Positions 24,245 to 31,725 of a stretch of 35,482 nt of DNA are shown in pieces. The translations under genes were made by a program, and so were the position numbers. Positions within the stretch are counted from its first letter, which is position 1. Every line of letters begins with the position of its first letter. Where the stretch lies: NCBI GenBank assembly GCA_020851375.1, contig JADZCV010000037.1, positions 1 through 35,482 on the forward strand, read 5' to 3'. Source of the stretch: Nitrospirota bacterium (lineage in GTDB: Bacteria; Nitrospirota; 9FT-COMBO-42-15; HDB-SIOI813). Under the pieces are notes generated by a model. That model was not told the DNA's origin, searched no databases, and worked only from the letters and a program-made list of their open reading frames with translations.

Positions 24245-24796
24245 TTATGGCTGTGGAACATCCAGTATATTCAGTACCTTAACTTCAAAATAAAGAGTTT
24301 TGCCTGCCAGAGGATGGTTGAAGTCGAGCACCACTGTCTTATCTTTTACTTCTGTAACGCGGGCGGTAAAGATATTTCCATTATTGTCACGGCCCTGAAG
24401 GTTAGAACCTTTTACTATTGATTCAGACGGGACCTGCTCCTTATTCACCTCGAGCAGCGCATTATTGTCAACAGGACCATAGCCATCTTCCGGTTTTACC
24501 CTGACCTCTTTCTTATCGCCGACCTTCATCCCTGTCAGTGATTTCTCAAGACCCGGTATAATCTGATGGGATCCATGAACATAGGTAAGCGGCGCGCCAC
24601 CTACGTTGCTGTCTATTACAGTTTTGTCGTCGAGTCTGAGGGTATATTCTATTGATACCTGGCTGCCTTCTGATACACTCATATCAGTCTCTCCTTTATT
24701 TTGTCCTCCTGAAGCAGGGGACGTTAATGCCACTACGAATGTCAACAGGCAGAAGTAATAAGATATGGTTAAATAGACCCTGTGATTATTCATCAT
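24245..24796 (-). CDS. FKBP-type peptidyl-prolyl isomerase (SlyD-like), two possible starts
   Basis: The catalytic part starts with GSQVSIEYTLRLDDKTVIDSN and continues with GLEKSLTGMKVGDKKEVRV and PEDGYGPVDNNALLEV; then comes the insert-in-flap part GRDNNGNIFTARVTEVKDKTVVLDFNHPLAGKTLYFEVKVL, the layout of SlyD-like FKBPs that act as isomerase and chaperone. No His-rich metal tail is present. From ATG 24796 a hydrophobic stretch looks like a signal peptide (about residues 5-27, YLTISYYFCLLTFVVALTS) but has no Shine-Dalgarno. From ATG 24682 a shorter protein starts right after AAAGGAG at an eight-base gap and would stay in the cytoplasm. Either or both may be made. A promoter with an extended -10 lies at 24885-24913. 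Confidence 0.85.
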   Translation of the reverse strand: MMNNHRVYLTISYYFCLLTFVVALTSPASGGQNKGETDMSVSEGSQVSIEYTLRLDDKTVIDSNVGGAPLTYVHGSHQIIPGLEKSLTGMKVGDKKEVRVKPEDGYGPVDNNALLEVNKEQVPSESIVKGSNLQGRDNNGNIFTARVTEVKDKTVVLDFNHPLAGKTLYFEVKVLNILDVPQP

Positions 24797-24884
24797 GCTC
24801 AATTGTCTGGCAAGATAGACTGGAAGGCCCTGGATACATGATGGGATGTAGGAAATGTCCTCCAAACTATCAATCTTAGAAGTT

Positions 24885-24913
24885 ACTATAACAGCTTATA
24901 TCTAAATATGCAA
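24885..24913 (-). promoter_or_regulatory. extended -10 promoter of the FKBP gene
   Basis: Minus strand -35 TTGCAT (24913-24908) and -10 TATAGT (24890-24885), 17-base spacer, with TG one base before the -10. Predicted start near 24878, so the leader is about 82 bases to ATG 24796, or about 196 to ATG 24682. It has the same -35 and extended -10 plan as the nusA promoter. Confidence 0.6.
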
Positions 24914-24935
24914 GGTTTGATTTAAGATGATTGTC

Positions 24936-25022
24936 TGGTGCCGGGAGGGGGAATCGAACCCCCATGGGGTTGCCCCCGCGGGATTTTGAGTCCCGTGCGT
25001 CTACCTGTTTCACCATCCCGGC
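24936..25022 (-). tRNA. tRNA-Leu (anticodon CAA)
   Basis: Acceptor arms GCCGGGA and TCCCGGC pair fully, followed by A and an encoded CCA. The anticodon stem CGGGA/TCCCG closes the loop CTCAAAA, giving anticodon CAA. A long variable arm (GCGGGGGCAACCCC) marks a class II tRNA, and the T arm GGGGG-TTCGATT-CCCCC is normal. Reading leucine TTG codons. It lies divergently next to nusA and in line with the FKBP gene. Confidence 0.96.
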
Positions 25023-25050
25023 ATGGTAAATCTTCTGATTGAAAATTTTC

Positions 25051-25082
25051 ATTATATTCCATGAATTACCATTAAAAGTCAA
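25051..25082 (-). promoter_or_regulatory. weak candidate promoter of tRNA-Leu
   Basis: A perfect TATAAT on the minus strand (25056-25051) lies 28 bases from the tRNA 5' end. The best -35, TTGACT (25082-25077), is 20 bases away, longer than usual, so the match is only partial. Confidence 0.4.
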
Positions 25083-25096
25083 GATTGTTCCATACC

Positions 25097-25125
25097 TTGC
25101 ATTTTGATTTTTACTATGCTATAAG
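25097..25125 (+). promoter_or_regulatory. extended -10 promoter of the nusA operon
   Basis: -35 TTGCAT (25097-25102), 17-base spacer, -10 TATAAG (25120-25125) with TG one base before it (25117-25118). The start near 25132 gives a leader of about 77 bases that contains the terminator-like hairpin at 25156-25186. It lies back to back with the tRNA-Leu unit. Confidence 0.6.
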
Positions 25126-25155
25126 AAAGGTACACAGTGAAGCTCTACTTGATTG

Positions 25156-25186
25156 AGTGGGCGGTGGTTTTGCCCACTTTTTTTTT
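25156..25186 (+). terminator. intrinsic terminator/attenuator in the nusA leader
   Basis: AGTGGGC (25156-25162), nine-base loop, GCCCACT (25172-25178), followed by nine T bases (25178-25186). It has the form of an intrinsic terminator placed between the nusA promoter and the nusA start at 25209, only about 22 bases before it. Since NusA itself promotes pausing and termination at such hairpins, a feedback loop is likely. A second reading, as the end of an upstream transcript, has no gene to serve. Confidence 0.75.
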
Positions 25187-25208
25187 GAAAGGGAGGAAAA
25201 GATTCTCG

Positions 25209-26330
25209 ATGAGCAGGGAACTAATTAATGTAATTGAGCAGATTAGCAGGGAAAAGGGTATCAATGGGGCCATTATAATTGATGCTGTAAAGGCAGCCCT
25301 TTTATCAGCGGCAAAAAAACGCTTTGGGGTTACGGACAACATTCAGGTGGAGATTGACCCCAGGTCAGGCGAGATACAGGTTATATTAATAAAGAAGATA
25401 GTTGAAGAGGTGACAAATCCTAAAGAAGAGATTTCTCTTGAAGAGGCAAGGACTATGGACGATGAAGCCGAACTCGGGGATGAGATCGGGGCCTTGATAG
25501 AGGTAGGAGACTTTGGCAGGATTGCAGCGCAGACAGCAAAGCAGGTCATATTCCAGAAGGTCAGAGAGGCTGAGTGGGATACAGTCTACAAGGACTTCAT
25601 AGACCGTCAGGGGGAGATTGTCCATGGTGTAATCCTGGGGCATGAGAACAGAAATTATATTGTTGACCTCGGAAAGACTGAAGGCCTTCTGCCTATGAAA
25701 GAGCAGATTCCGAGGGAGACATTCAAGCGTGGTGACCGGATTAAGGCCTATCTGCTGGAGGTCAAGCCGTCCGCAAAGGGTCCTCAGCTTATCCTGTCGA
25801 GAAGCCATCCTAATTTTGTCAGCAAGTTGTTTGCAACAGAGGTTCCGGAAATATATGAAAGGATAGTGGAGATTAAAGATGTCGTAAGGGAACCTGGTGA
25901 CAGGACAAAGATATCTGTTTTATCAAAGGATCCTGCAGTTGACCCTGTCGGTGCATGTGTCGGCATGAAGGGTTCGCGGGTGCAGGCAGTTGTGCGTGAG
26001 TTAAGGGGTGAGAAGATAGATATAATTCCATGGTCGGATGACCCGAGGGTATTTATTGCTGAGGCTCTGAGTCCGGCCGTTGTTGACAGGGTTGGGATGA
26101 ACGAAGAGGAAAAATCCGCGCTTGTTGTGGTGACGGATCAGCAGTTGTCGCTTGCAATAGGGAAAAAGGGACAGAATGTCAGGCTTGCCGCAAAACTTAC
26201 AAACTGGAAAATTGATATAATAAGTGAAACCGAATATGAACAGAAACGTGCCAGGGAGAAGGAGTCTGAGATTTCTGAGAGTATGGCAAGGGAGATGGAG
26301 GCAGGACAGGAGGCCGAAACCAAGGAGTAA
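25209..26330 (+). CDS. nusA: transcription termination/antitermination factor NusA
   Basis: Binds RNA polymerase and nascent RNA, aiding pausing, termination and rRNA antitermination. About 373 residues: N-terminal polymerase-binding domain (to about 125), S1 domain (about 135-200, with GVILGHENRNYIVDLGKTEGLLP), then two KH domains (AVDPVGACVGMKGSRVQAVVREL and SLAIGKKGQNVRLAAKLTNWKIDI). No acidic repeats at the C-terminus, like the short Gram-positive-type NusA; the end is a short Glu-rich tail. The start is MSRELINVI at 25209, with GGGAGG 12 bases upstream; the frame is also open further upstream through the attenuator from GTG 25137. infB follows after six bases. The rimP gene usual in front of nusA is missing here. 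Confidence 0.96.
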   Translation: MSRELINVIEQISREKGINGAIIIDAVKAALLSAAKKRFGVTDNIQVEIDPRSGEIQVILIKKIVEEVTNPKEEISLEEARTMDDEAELGDEIGALIEVGDFGRIAAQTAKQVIFQKVREAEWDTVYKDFIDRQGEIVHGVILGHENRNYIVDLGKTEGLLPMKEQIPRETFKRGDRIKAYLLEVKPSAKGPQLILSRSHPNFVSKLFATEVPEIYERIVEIKDVVREPGDRTKISVLSKDPAVDPVGACVGMKGSRVQAVVRELRGEKIDIIPWSDDPRVFIAEALSPAVVDRVGMNEEEKSALVVVTDQQLSLAIGKKGQNVRLAAKLTNWKIDIISETEYEQKRAREKESEISESMAREMEAGQEAETKE

Positions 26331-26336
26331 ATATTG

Positions 26337-28862
26337 ATGAGTGGTAAAAAGGTTTTTGAGATAGCACGTGATCTTAATATGAAGAGTAAAGAACTCCTTG
26401 ATGTCCTCAAGGGGCTCGGGATAAGTGCCACGACACACATGTCGGTTCTTGAGGAGAGTTCAATTGCTGTTTTAAAGTCCAAATTGAACAAAAAAGCGGA
26501 AGGGACAGGCAGGGCGAGTGAGTCGTTTAAAGAGATAAAAGGCACCCCAAAGACTATTCTTATAAAGAAGAAGGCGGCAGCGCCGTTGACTGAGGAGGTT
26601 CAGCAGGATTCTGCGGTTAAAGAGGAGGCGCATGTACATCCTCCTGCAGAAGAGATTTCTGTTGAGACGGGTGTGGCCGGGCTTCAGGCAGAGGAGAAGA
26701 AGATTGAGGAGAAGGTAGTTAAGAAGTTAAAGGAGTTCCGGGAACTGAAGGGATTGAAGGAAGATTTACATGCAGTCAATTTGATTACAGAACAAATGGC
26801 TGAACCCGGGGCACCTGAAGTGAGGCAGGAGCAGACACAGGAAATCATACTTCCCAAGATTCCGGAATCACCCGTTGTTGAAGCCGTAACTTCTGGTAAA
26901 GCCAAACCAGCAGAAGTAAAGCCGGAGATTAAAGGGCAGAAGAAAAAGGGCATTAAAGCCATCGCAGGTGAAGTTGATGAAGACCTTGTCATAGCTCACA
27001 GGTGGAAGAGCTTTAAAGTCATTCCGAAGAAGGTCAAAAAGTTCAAATCCGCAGTTGCGGACAGGAAGGCCAGGGCAGTTCAGCAGGCCGAAATCACAAA
27101 ACCGAGGAAGAAGATCATAAAACTTTATGAGGGTGTTACTGTAAAGGAATTTGCCGATTTGATCGGACACAAGTCGAGCGAGGTAATAGCAAGGCTGATA
27201 GAGATGGGCATGATGGTCCCTGTTAACAACCCGGTTGATGTGGATGCAGCAATTCTGATAGCCGATGCCTTTGGATTAAAGGTAGAGGTGGCCTCTGAGA
27301 AGAAGCTGGAAGAGTACATAGAAGAGGTCGAGGATGTGCCTGAGACTCTGCAGGGGCGTGCGCCGGTTGTAACCATTATGGGGCATGTTGATCACGGTAA
27401 AACCTCCCTGCTCGACGCAATACGGAAGACAAGGGTGTCAGAAGGGGAAGCCGGCGGTATTACCCAGCATATAGGTGCATATGTTGTAGAAACAAACGGC
27501 AAAAAGATTGTATTTCTTGATACGCCTGGTCATGAGGCATTTACGGCAATGAGGGCCCGCGGGGCAAAGGTTACTGACATTGTAATCCTGGTCGTTGCTG
27601 CAGATGACGGAATTATGCCGCAGACGATTGAGGCTATTAATCACGCAAGTGCGGCAAATGTGCCGATTATTGTTGCCATTAATAAGATTGACAAACCTGG
27701 CGCCAATCCTGAACGGATAAGGCAGGAGCTCACAAAGCATGGTCTGGTCCCCGAGGAGTGGGGAGGGCAGAATATAGTTGTCGAGGTATCTGCAAAGCAG
27801 AAGCTGGGTCTTGACCACCTGCTTGAAATGATACTCCTTCAGGCAGAGGTGCTTGAACTGAAGGCAAATCCGGACAAGAAGGCAAGGGGCATTATCCTTG
27901 AGGCCAAGCTTGATAAAGGCAGGGGCCCTGTTGCAACGGTTTTGGTTCAGAACGGTATGCTGAGGCAGGGAGATCCGTTTGTCTGTGGAACCTTCTATGG
28001 AAGGGTGAGACTGCTGCTTAATGATGTTGGAAAGCCGTTGCAGATTGCATATCCTTCCACGCCTGTTGAGGTTATCGGATTATCAGGAGTTCCCCAGGCC
28101 GGTGATACATTTGTGGTTGCAGAAGACGAGCAGATAGCAAGGTCTATAGCCACCGACAGGCTGCAAAAGCAGAGGGTTGCAGGACTTGAAAAGGCAAAGA
28201 AGGTTACTCTTGATGAATTATACAGCCAGATAAAGGATGGCGTCGTCCGGGAATTAAAGATAATTATCAAGGGTGATGTACAGGGCTCTGTGGAAGCTGT
28301 TAATGAGGCGCTTGAGAGGCTCGGCACCGAGGCGGTCAAGGTCAGGGTCATTCATGGCGGTGTCGGAGGGATTACAGAAACTGACGTAATGCTTGCTGCT
28401 GCCTCCAATGCCATAATTACAGGATTTAATGTCAGGCCGGAGCCCAAGGCGGTTGTACTAGCGGATAAGGAAAACGTTGATATTCGTCTCTACAACATTA
28501 TTTATGACGCTGTAGCTGACGTCAAGGCTGCGATGGAAGGTCTCCTCGAACCTACACTTAAAGAGCATATCAAGGGGAGGGCAGAGGTCAGGGAGGTGTT
28601 CACTATCCCCAAAATCGGGAGCATTGCAGGTTCATATGTTCTTGACGGCACCATATCAAGGTCAAGTACAGGCGTCAGGCTGATACGTGATAATGTTGAG
28701 ATATATAAAGGCAGGATCGGGTCGCTGCGCCGCTTCAAAGATGATGTCCGTGAGGTTCAGGCAGGTTATGAGTGCGGCATAGGGATTGAGAATTTCAATG
28801 ACATAAAGGCTGGAGATATAATAGAGGCATTCCTGATAGAAAAGATCGCCGCAAAATTATAA
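26337..28862 (+). CDS. infB: translation initiation factor IF-2
   Basis: The GTPase that brings initiator tRNA to the small ribosomal subunit. About 841 residues: an N-terminal IF2N domain (residues 5-35), a long Lys/Glu/Ala-rich linker, a second IF2N-like domain (about 265-310, [18 protein letters not shown]), the G domain and the C-terminal beta-barrels and tRNA-binding domain. G motifs: G1 GHVDHGKT (349-356), G3 DTPGHEAF, G4 NKID, G5 SAK. The start is ATG 26337 with AAGGAG (26322-26327) nine bases upstream; a TTG just before is rejected. Second gene of the nusA operon. No anomaly was seen apart from the low-complexity linker, which varies in this family. Confidence 0.97.
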   Translation: MSGKKVFEIARDLNMKSKELLDVLKGLGISATTHMSVLEESSIAVLKSKLNKKAEGTGRASESFKEIKGTPKTILIKKKAAAPLTEEVQQDSAVKEEAHVHPPAEEISVETGVAGLQAEEKKIEEKVVKKLKEFRELKGLKEDLHAVNLITEQMAEPGAPEVRQEQTQEIILPKIPESPVVEAVTSGKAKPAEVKPEIKGQKKKGIKAIAGEVDEDLVIAHRWKSFKVIPKKVKKFKSAVADRKARAVQQAEITKPRKKIIKLYEGVTVKEFADLIGHKSSEVIARLIEMGMMVPVNNPVDVDAAILIADAFGLKVEVASEKKLEEYIEEVEDVPETLQGRAPVVTIMGHVDHGKTSLLDAIRKTRVSEGEAGGITQHIGAYVVETNGKKIVFLDTPGHEAFTAMRARGAKVTDIVILVVAADDGIMPQTIEAINHASAANVPIIVAINKIDKPGANPERIRQELTKHGLVPEEWGGQNIVVEVSAKQKLGLDHLLEMILLQAEVLELKANPDKKARGIILEAKLDKGRGPVATVLVQNGMLRQGDPFVCGTFYGRVRLLLNDVGKPLQIAYPSTPVEVIGLSGVPQAGDTFVVAEDEQIARSIATDRLQKQRVAGLEKAKKVTLDELYSQIKDGVVRELKIIIKGDVQGSVEAVNEALERLGTEAVKVRVIHGGVGGITETDVMLAAASNAIITGFNVRPEPKAVVLADKENVDIRLYNIIYDAVADVKAAMEGLLEPTLKEHIKGRAEVREVFTIPKIGSIAGSYVLDGTISRSSTGVRLIRDNVEIYKGRIGSLRRFKDDVREVQAGYECGIGIENFNDIKAGDIIEAFLIEKIAAKL

Positions 28863-28869
28863 GTTTATT

Positions 28870-29151
28870 ATGCTTGTAGGTCTCTGTACTGTAGAACTTT
28901 TTATCCCTGACAGCGGTTCTCTGAAAGGAAAACGGCAGGTTATCAAGAGTATCAAGGACCGGATACGGCAAAAATTTAATGTATCAATAGCTGAGATAGG
29001 TGATCAGGACCTCTGGCAGAGGGTAGTGTTTGGAATTGCATGCGTAGGGACTGATAAGAAGTTTATTAACGGGGTGCTGGATAAGATAATAGATCTTATT
29101 ACAGAAGAACATTCTGTTGAATTGCTGAAACACAATATTGAGTTTGTTTGA
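28870..29151 (+). CDS. DUF503 / YlxP-like protein
   Basis: A 93-residue protein with the DUF503 pattern: MLVGLCTVELFIPDSGSLKG, KRQVIKSIKDRIRQKFNVSIAEI and the later DLWQRVVFGIACVGTD. It is usually encoded between infB and rbfA, as here. The ferredoxin-like fold is small and its role is unclear; context ties it to ribosome function. There is no clear Shine-Dalgarno, seven bases after infB, so it is probably coupled. rbfA follows 16 bases after its stop. Confidence 0.93.
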   Translation: MLVGLCTVELFIPDSGSLKGKRQVIKSIKDRIRQKFNVSIAEIGDQDLWQRVVFGIACVGTDKKFINGVLDKIIDLITEEHSVELLKHNIEFV

Positions 29152-29167
29152 GGCTGGCAGATTTGTA

Positions 29168-29524
29168 ATGCACCAGTATAAGCGTACAGACAGGCTTGGT
29201 GACCAGATCAGGGCCGAGGTTGCAGATATTATTGCAAGAAAGATAAAGGACCCGAGGATCGGTTTTGTCACTGTAACGTCCGTAGATGTGAGTGAGGACC
29301 TAAGACACGCAAAGGTATCAGTCAGCGTGTACGGTGATGAGAAGACACAGGCTGAGACGATGAAAGGGCTTAACAGCGCAGCGGGATTTGTCAAGGGAGA
29401 GATAGGCCGGAGGATTAAGATCAAATTTACTCCGGACATAATCTTCAGGCTGGATAGTTCCCTTGAAAAGGCTGCCCACGTACTTGAAATACTGGAGCAT
29501 ATTAAGAAGGATGAAGACAATTGA
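29168..29524 (+). CDS. rbfA: 30S ribosome-binding factor RbfA
   Basis: Assists late maturation of 16S rRNA in the small subunit, especially in the cold. The 118-residue single KH-like domain has RTDRLGDQIRAEVADIIARK, KDPRIGFVTVTSVDVSEDLRHAKV and KFTPDIIFRLDSSLEKA. The start ATG 29168 (MHQYKRTDRLG) fits the family; a TTG 30 bases upstream overlaps the DUF503 stop and is rejected. GAGG lies about 14 bases before it, weak. The stop TGA shares bases with the TTG start of nrnA (29521-29524), so the two are coupled. Confidence 0.94.
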   Translation: MHQYKRTDRLGDQIRAEVADIIARKIKDPRIGFVTVTSVDVSEDLRHAKVSVSVYGDEKTQAETMKGLNSAAGFVKGEIGRRIKIKFTPDIIFRLDSSLEKAAHVLEILEHIKKDEDN

Positions 29525-30492
29525 GCATTGACAGGATAATAGATACATTAAAGAATAAAGAGAGCTTCATGCTGACGACCCACATGAATCCTGAGGGTGA
29601 CGCCATTGGCTCGACGCTTGCGCTTGCGCTTGCGTTGTCGTCAATAGGAAAGAAGGTAACGGTCAATACGGCTGATCCTGTACCTGGAGTTCTAATGTTT
29701 CTCCCTTCGAGTGAAAAGGTTCAGCAGGTCAAAACGGTTGACGGCCGCTTTGATGCCGTAATAGTCCTCGACTGCGGCGACCTTGAGAGGGTTGGGTTCT
29801 TAAAAAAAGATAACATACCGGCAGACACCCTGATTAACATTGACCACCACAAGACCAATCTCGGTTTTGGTACAATGAACCTCGTGAAAGAGGCGGTTGC
29901 ATCAGCAGATATTGTCTATACCATCATAAAGAAAATGGGTATACCGGTTACTCCTGATATCGCCGTCTGTATCTATACCGCAATAATGACTGAGACAGGT
30001 TCATTCAGGTATTCGAATACCTCTGCCCACACCCTTAAGGTGGCAGGTGAAATGATCAGATATGGCGCTGACCCGGCAGCGATTGCTGATAATGTGTTTA
30101 ATAGAAACAGCATGGGCAGGATAAATCTGCTGGGGCGGGTGCTGTCTACGCTTAAATTAAGTTCGGATGGGAAGATTGCATGGATTACTGTGCTTGAAGA
30201 GATGTTCAGGGAGACCGGGACTACAAAAGAAGATACTGAAGACATGATAAATTATCCACGTTCCATAACCGGCGTTGAGGTGGCGGCCTTGTTCAGGCAA
30301 TCGGGCAATGACTGGAAGTTGAGCTTCAGGTCCAACGGGAGGGTTGACGTTGCATTGGTTTCACTGGAGTTTGGCGGCGGAGGACACAGCATGGCAGCAG
30401 GCTGTTTATTAAAGGGACCGCTTGAGGAGGTCAGGGAAAAAGTTTTAGGGAAGGTGGCTGAGGCTGTTGGAAGGATTGATTATAATAAATAA
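29521..30492 (+). CDS. nrnA: DHH-family oligoribonuclease/pAp phosphatase NrnA
   Basis: Degrades short RNA oligomers and may dephosphorylate pAp. The 323-residue protein has a DHH domain (HMNPEGD about 21-27, LDCGD 83-87, IDHH 107-110) and a C-terminal DHHA1 domain with FGGGGHSMAAGC. The first metal motif reads EGD rather than the more usual DxD, so E25 stands in for Asp; this may still bind metal. The start is TTG 29521, with AGAAGGA nine bases upstream, overlapping rbfA by four bases. The end overlaps truB by 26 bases. The order matches many bacterial nusA operons. Confidence 0.9.
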   Translation: MSIDRIIDTLKNKESFMLTTHMNPEGDAIGSTLALALALSSIGKKVTVNTADPVPGVLMFLPSSEKVQQVKTVDGRFDAVIVLDCGDLERVGFLKKDNIPADTLINIDHHKTNLGFGTMNLVKEAVASADIVYTIIKKMGIPVTPDIAVCIYTAIMTETGSFRYSNTSAHTLKVAGEMIRYGADPAAIADNVFNRNSMGRINLLGRVLSTLKLSSDGKIAWITVLEEMFRETGTTKEDTEDMINYPRSITGVEVAALFRQSGNDWKLSFRSNGRVDVALVSLEFGGGGHSMAAGCLLKGPLEEVREKVLGKVAEAVGRIDYNK

Positions 30493-31393
30493 GCAAAAAG
30501 GCTGGACATCGCATGATGTGGTGGCCAGGTTACGCAGTGTGTTATCAGTACAGAAGATAGGTCACACAGGTACGCTTGATCCGGATGCAACTGGAGTCCT
30601 TACAGTGTGCATAGGGAGGGCGACAAGGCTTGCTCAGTACACGAATGAGTCTGACAAAGAGTATAAGGTTGTCATGAGGTTGGGAATACGAACTGATACC
30701 CAGGATGCAACCGGCAGGGTAACCGGGGAAACAAAAGACTTTACAATAGGCAGGGAAGAGATAGAAGAGGCCTTCAGGAAGTTTACAGGCAGGATTAATC
30801 AGGTTCCTCCCATGTACTCGGCAGTTAAAATCAAAGGTGTACCTCTTTATCGTCATGCACGCAGGGGAAAAGAAGTTGAAAGGCAGGCGCGTGAGGTCGT
30901 TATTTCAGGAATAAGGCTCCTTGAATACTCGGGAGCATTTGTAACATTTGAGGTGACTTGTTCAAAAGGTACATATATACGGACTCTGTGCGCAGACATT
31001 GGTGATTTTATCGGTGTTGGCGCTCATATGTTCAGCCTTCAGAGGACAAGGTCCGGAGAGTTTTCACTAAGGGATTCCGTGACAGTTGAGGAGGCTGAGG
31101 CACTGAATCGTGCCGGTAAGATCGAATCAAGGTTGAAGAGTCTTGAGCAGGTGACAGGGTGGATGCCATCCGTAGTAATTAACGATCATGGCTCCTCTCT
31201 TGTCAGAGACGGGAGGCCGCTCGGCCTGGATGCGATTGATAAAGTGAAAGGTGAGTTCCGCCCTGACGATGATGTTGCAATAGTAGACTGCAATGGTGTA
31301 CTTAAGGCTATAGGAAAGGCAGTCTGTGGAAGTGATGAGCCAGGAGGCCATGTCATGGAAAAGGTTTTAAAAATTGAGAAAGTTTTGATATAA
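30467..31393 (+). CDS. truB: tRNA pseudouridine(55) synthase TruB
   Basis: Converts U55 of the tRNA T loop to pseudouridine. The 308-residue protein starts GLIIINKQKGWTSHDVV, then GHTGTLDPDATGVL with the catalytic Asp 38. RLAQYTNESDKEYKV, the RINQVPPMYSAVKIKG loop and GTYIRTLCADIG are also typical, followed by a C-terminal PUA-like part. TTG 30467 is the best start and lies inside the end of nrnA, with a GGTGG-type purine stretch upstream; a TTG three codons later is also possible. The stop overlaps the -10 of the rpsO promoter. Confidence 0.93.
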   Translation: MEGLIIINKQKGWTSHDVVARLRSVLSVQKIGHTGTLDPDATGVLTVCIGRATRLAQYTNESDKEYKVVMRLGIRTDTQDATGRVTGETKDFTIGREEIEEAFRKFTGRINQVPPMYSAVKIKGVPLYRHARRGKEVERQAREVVISGIRLLEYSGAFVTFEVTCSKGTYIRTLCADIGDFIGVGAHMFSLQRTRSGEFSLRDSVTVEEAEALNRAGKIESRLKSLEQVTGWMPSVVINDHGSSLVRDGRPLGLDAIDKVKGEFRPDDDVAIVDCNGVLKAIGKAVCGSDEPGGHVMEKVLKIEKVLI

Positions 31394-31394
31394 T
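31366..31394 (+). promoter_or_regulatory. extended -10 promoter of rpsO inside the end of truB
   Basis: -10 TATAAT (31389-31394) is perfect and is preceded by TG and one base, an ideal extended -10. The -35 position (31366-31371, TTTAAA) is moderate at a 17-base spacer. The hexamer covers the truB stop codon. Start near 31401, about 30 bases before rpsO. Confidence 0.65.
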
Positions 31395-31430
31395 CATTCA
31401 AATTAGTTCATTCATAGAGGAGGTTGACAA

Positions 31431-31700
31431 ATGAGTCTGGAGAAACAGGAAAAACAAAACATTATAAAGGGATTCAGCAGACATGCGTCTGATACAGGTT
31501 CCCCTGAGGTGCAGGTAGCTATCCTGAGCAACAGGATAGCCTATCTTACGGAGCACTTTAAGACACACATCAAGGATCATCATTCACGCAGGGGTCTCTT
31601 AAAGCTCGTAAACCAGAGGCGGAGACTTCTTCAGTATCTGCAGCGCATTGACTCCGGCAGATACAAAGATCTTATCAAAAGGCTTGGACTGAGAAAATAG
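31431..31700 (+). CDS. rpsO: 30S ribosomal protein S15
   Basis: An 89-residue primary 16S rRNA-binding protein of the small-subunit platform. Signature segments: [51 protein letters not shown] and the ending [20 protein letters not shown] (31417-31423) lies seven bases before the ATG. It follows truB and precedes pnp, an order shared with many bacteria. In E. coli S15 controls its own translation through a leader pseudoknot; the 30-base leader here is too short for me to claim the same. Confidence 0.98.
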   Translation: MSLEKQEKQNIIKGFSRHASDTGSPEVQVAILSNRIAYLTEHFKTHIKDHHSRRGLLKLVNQRRRLLQYLQRIDSGRYKDLIKRLGLRK

Positions 31701-31725
31701 ATTACCTTACAGGGGGAACACAATA

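Noticed and set aside
24876-25082. Open frame covering tRNA-Leu
   Set aside because: The region is fully explained by the tRNA cloverleaf.
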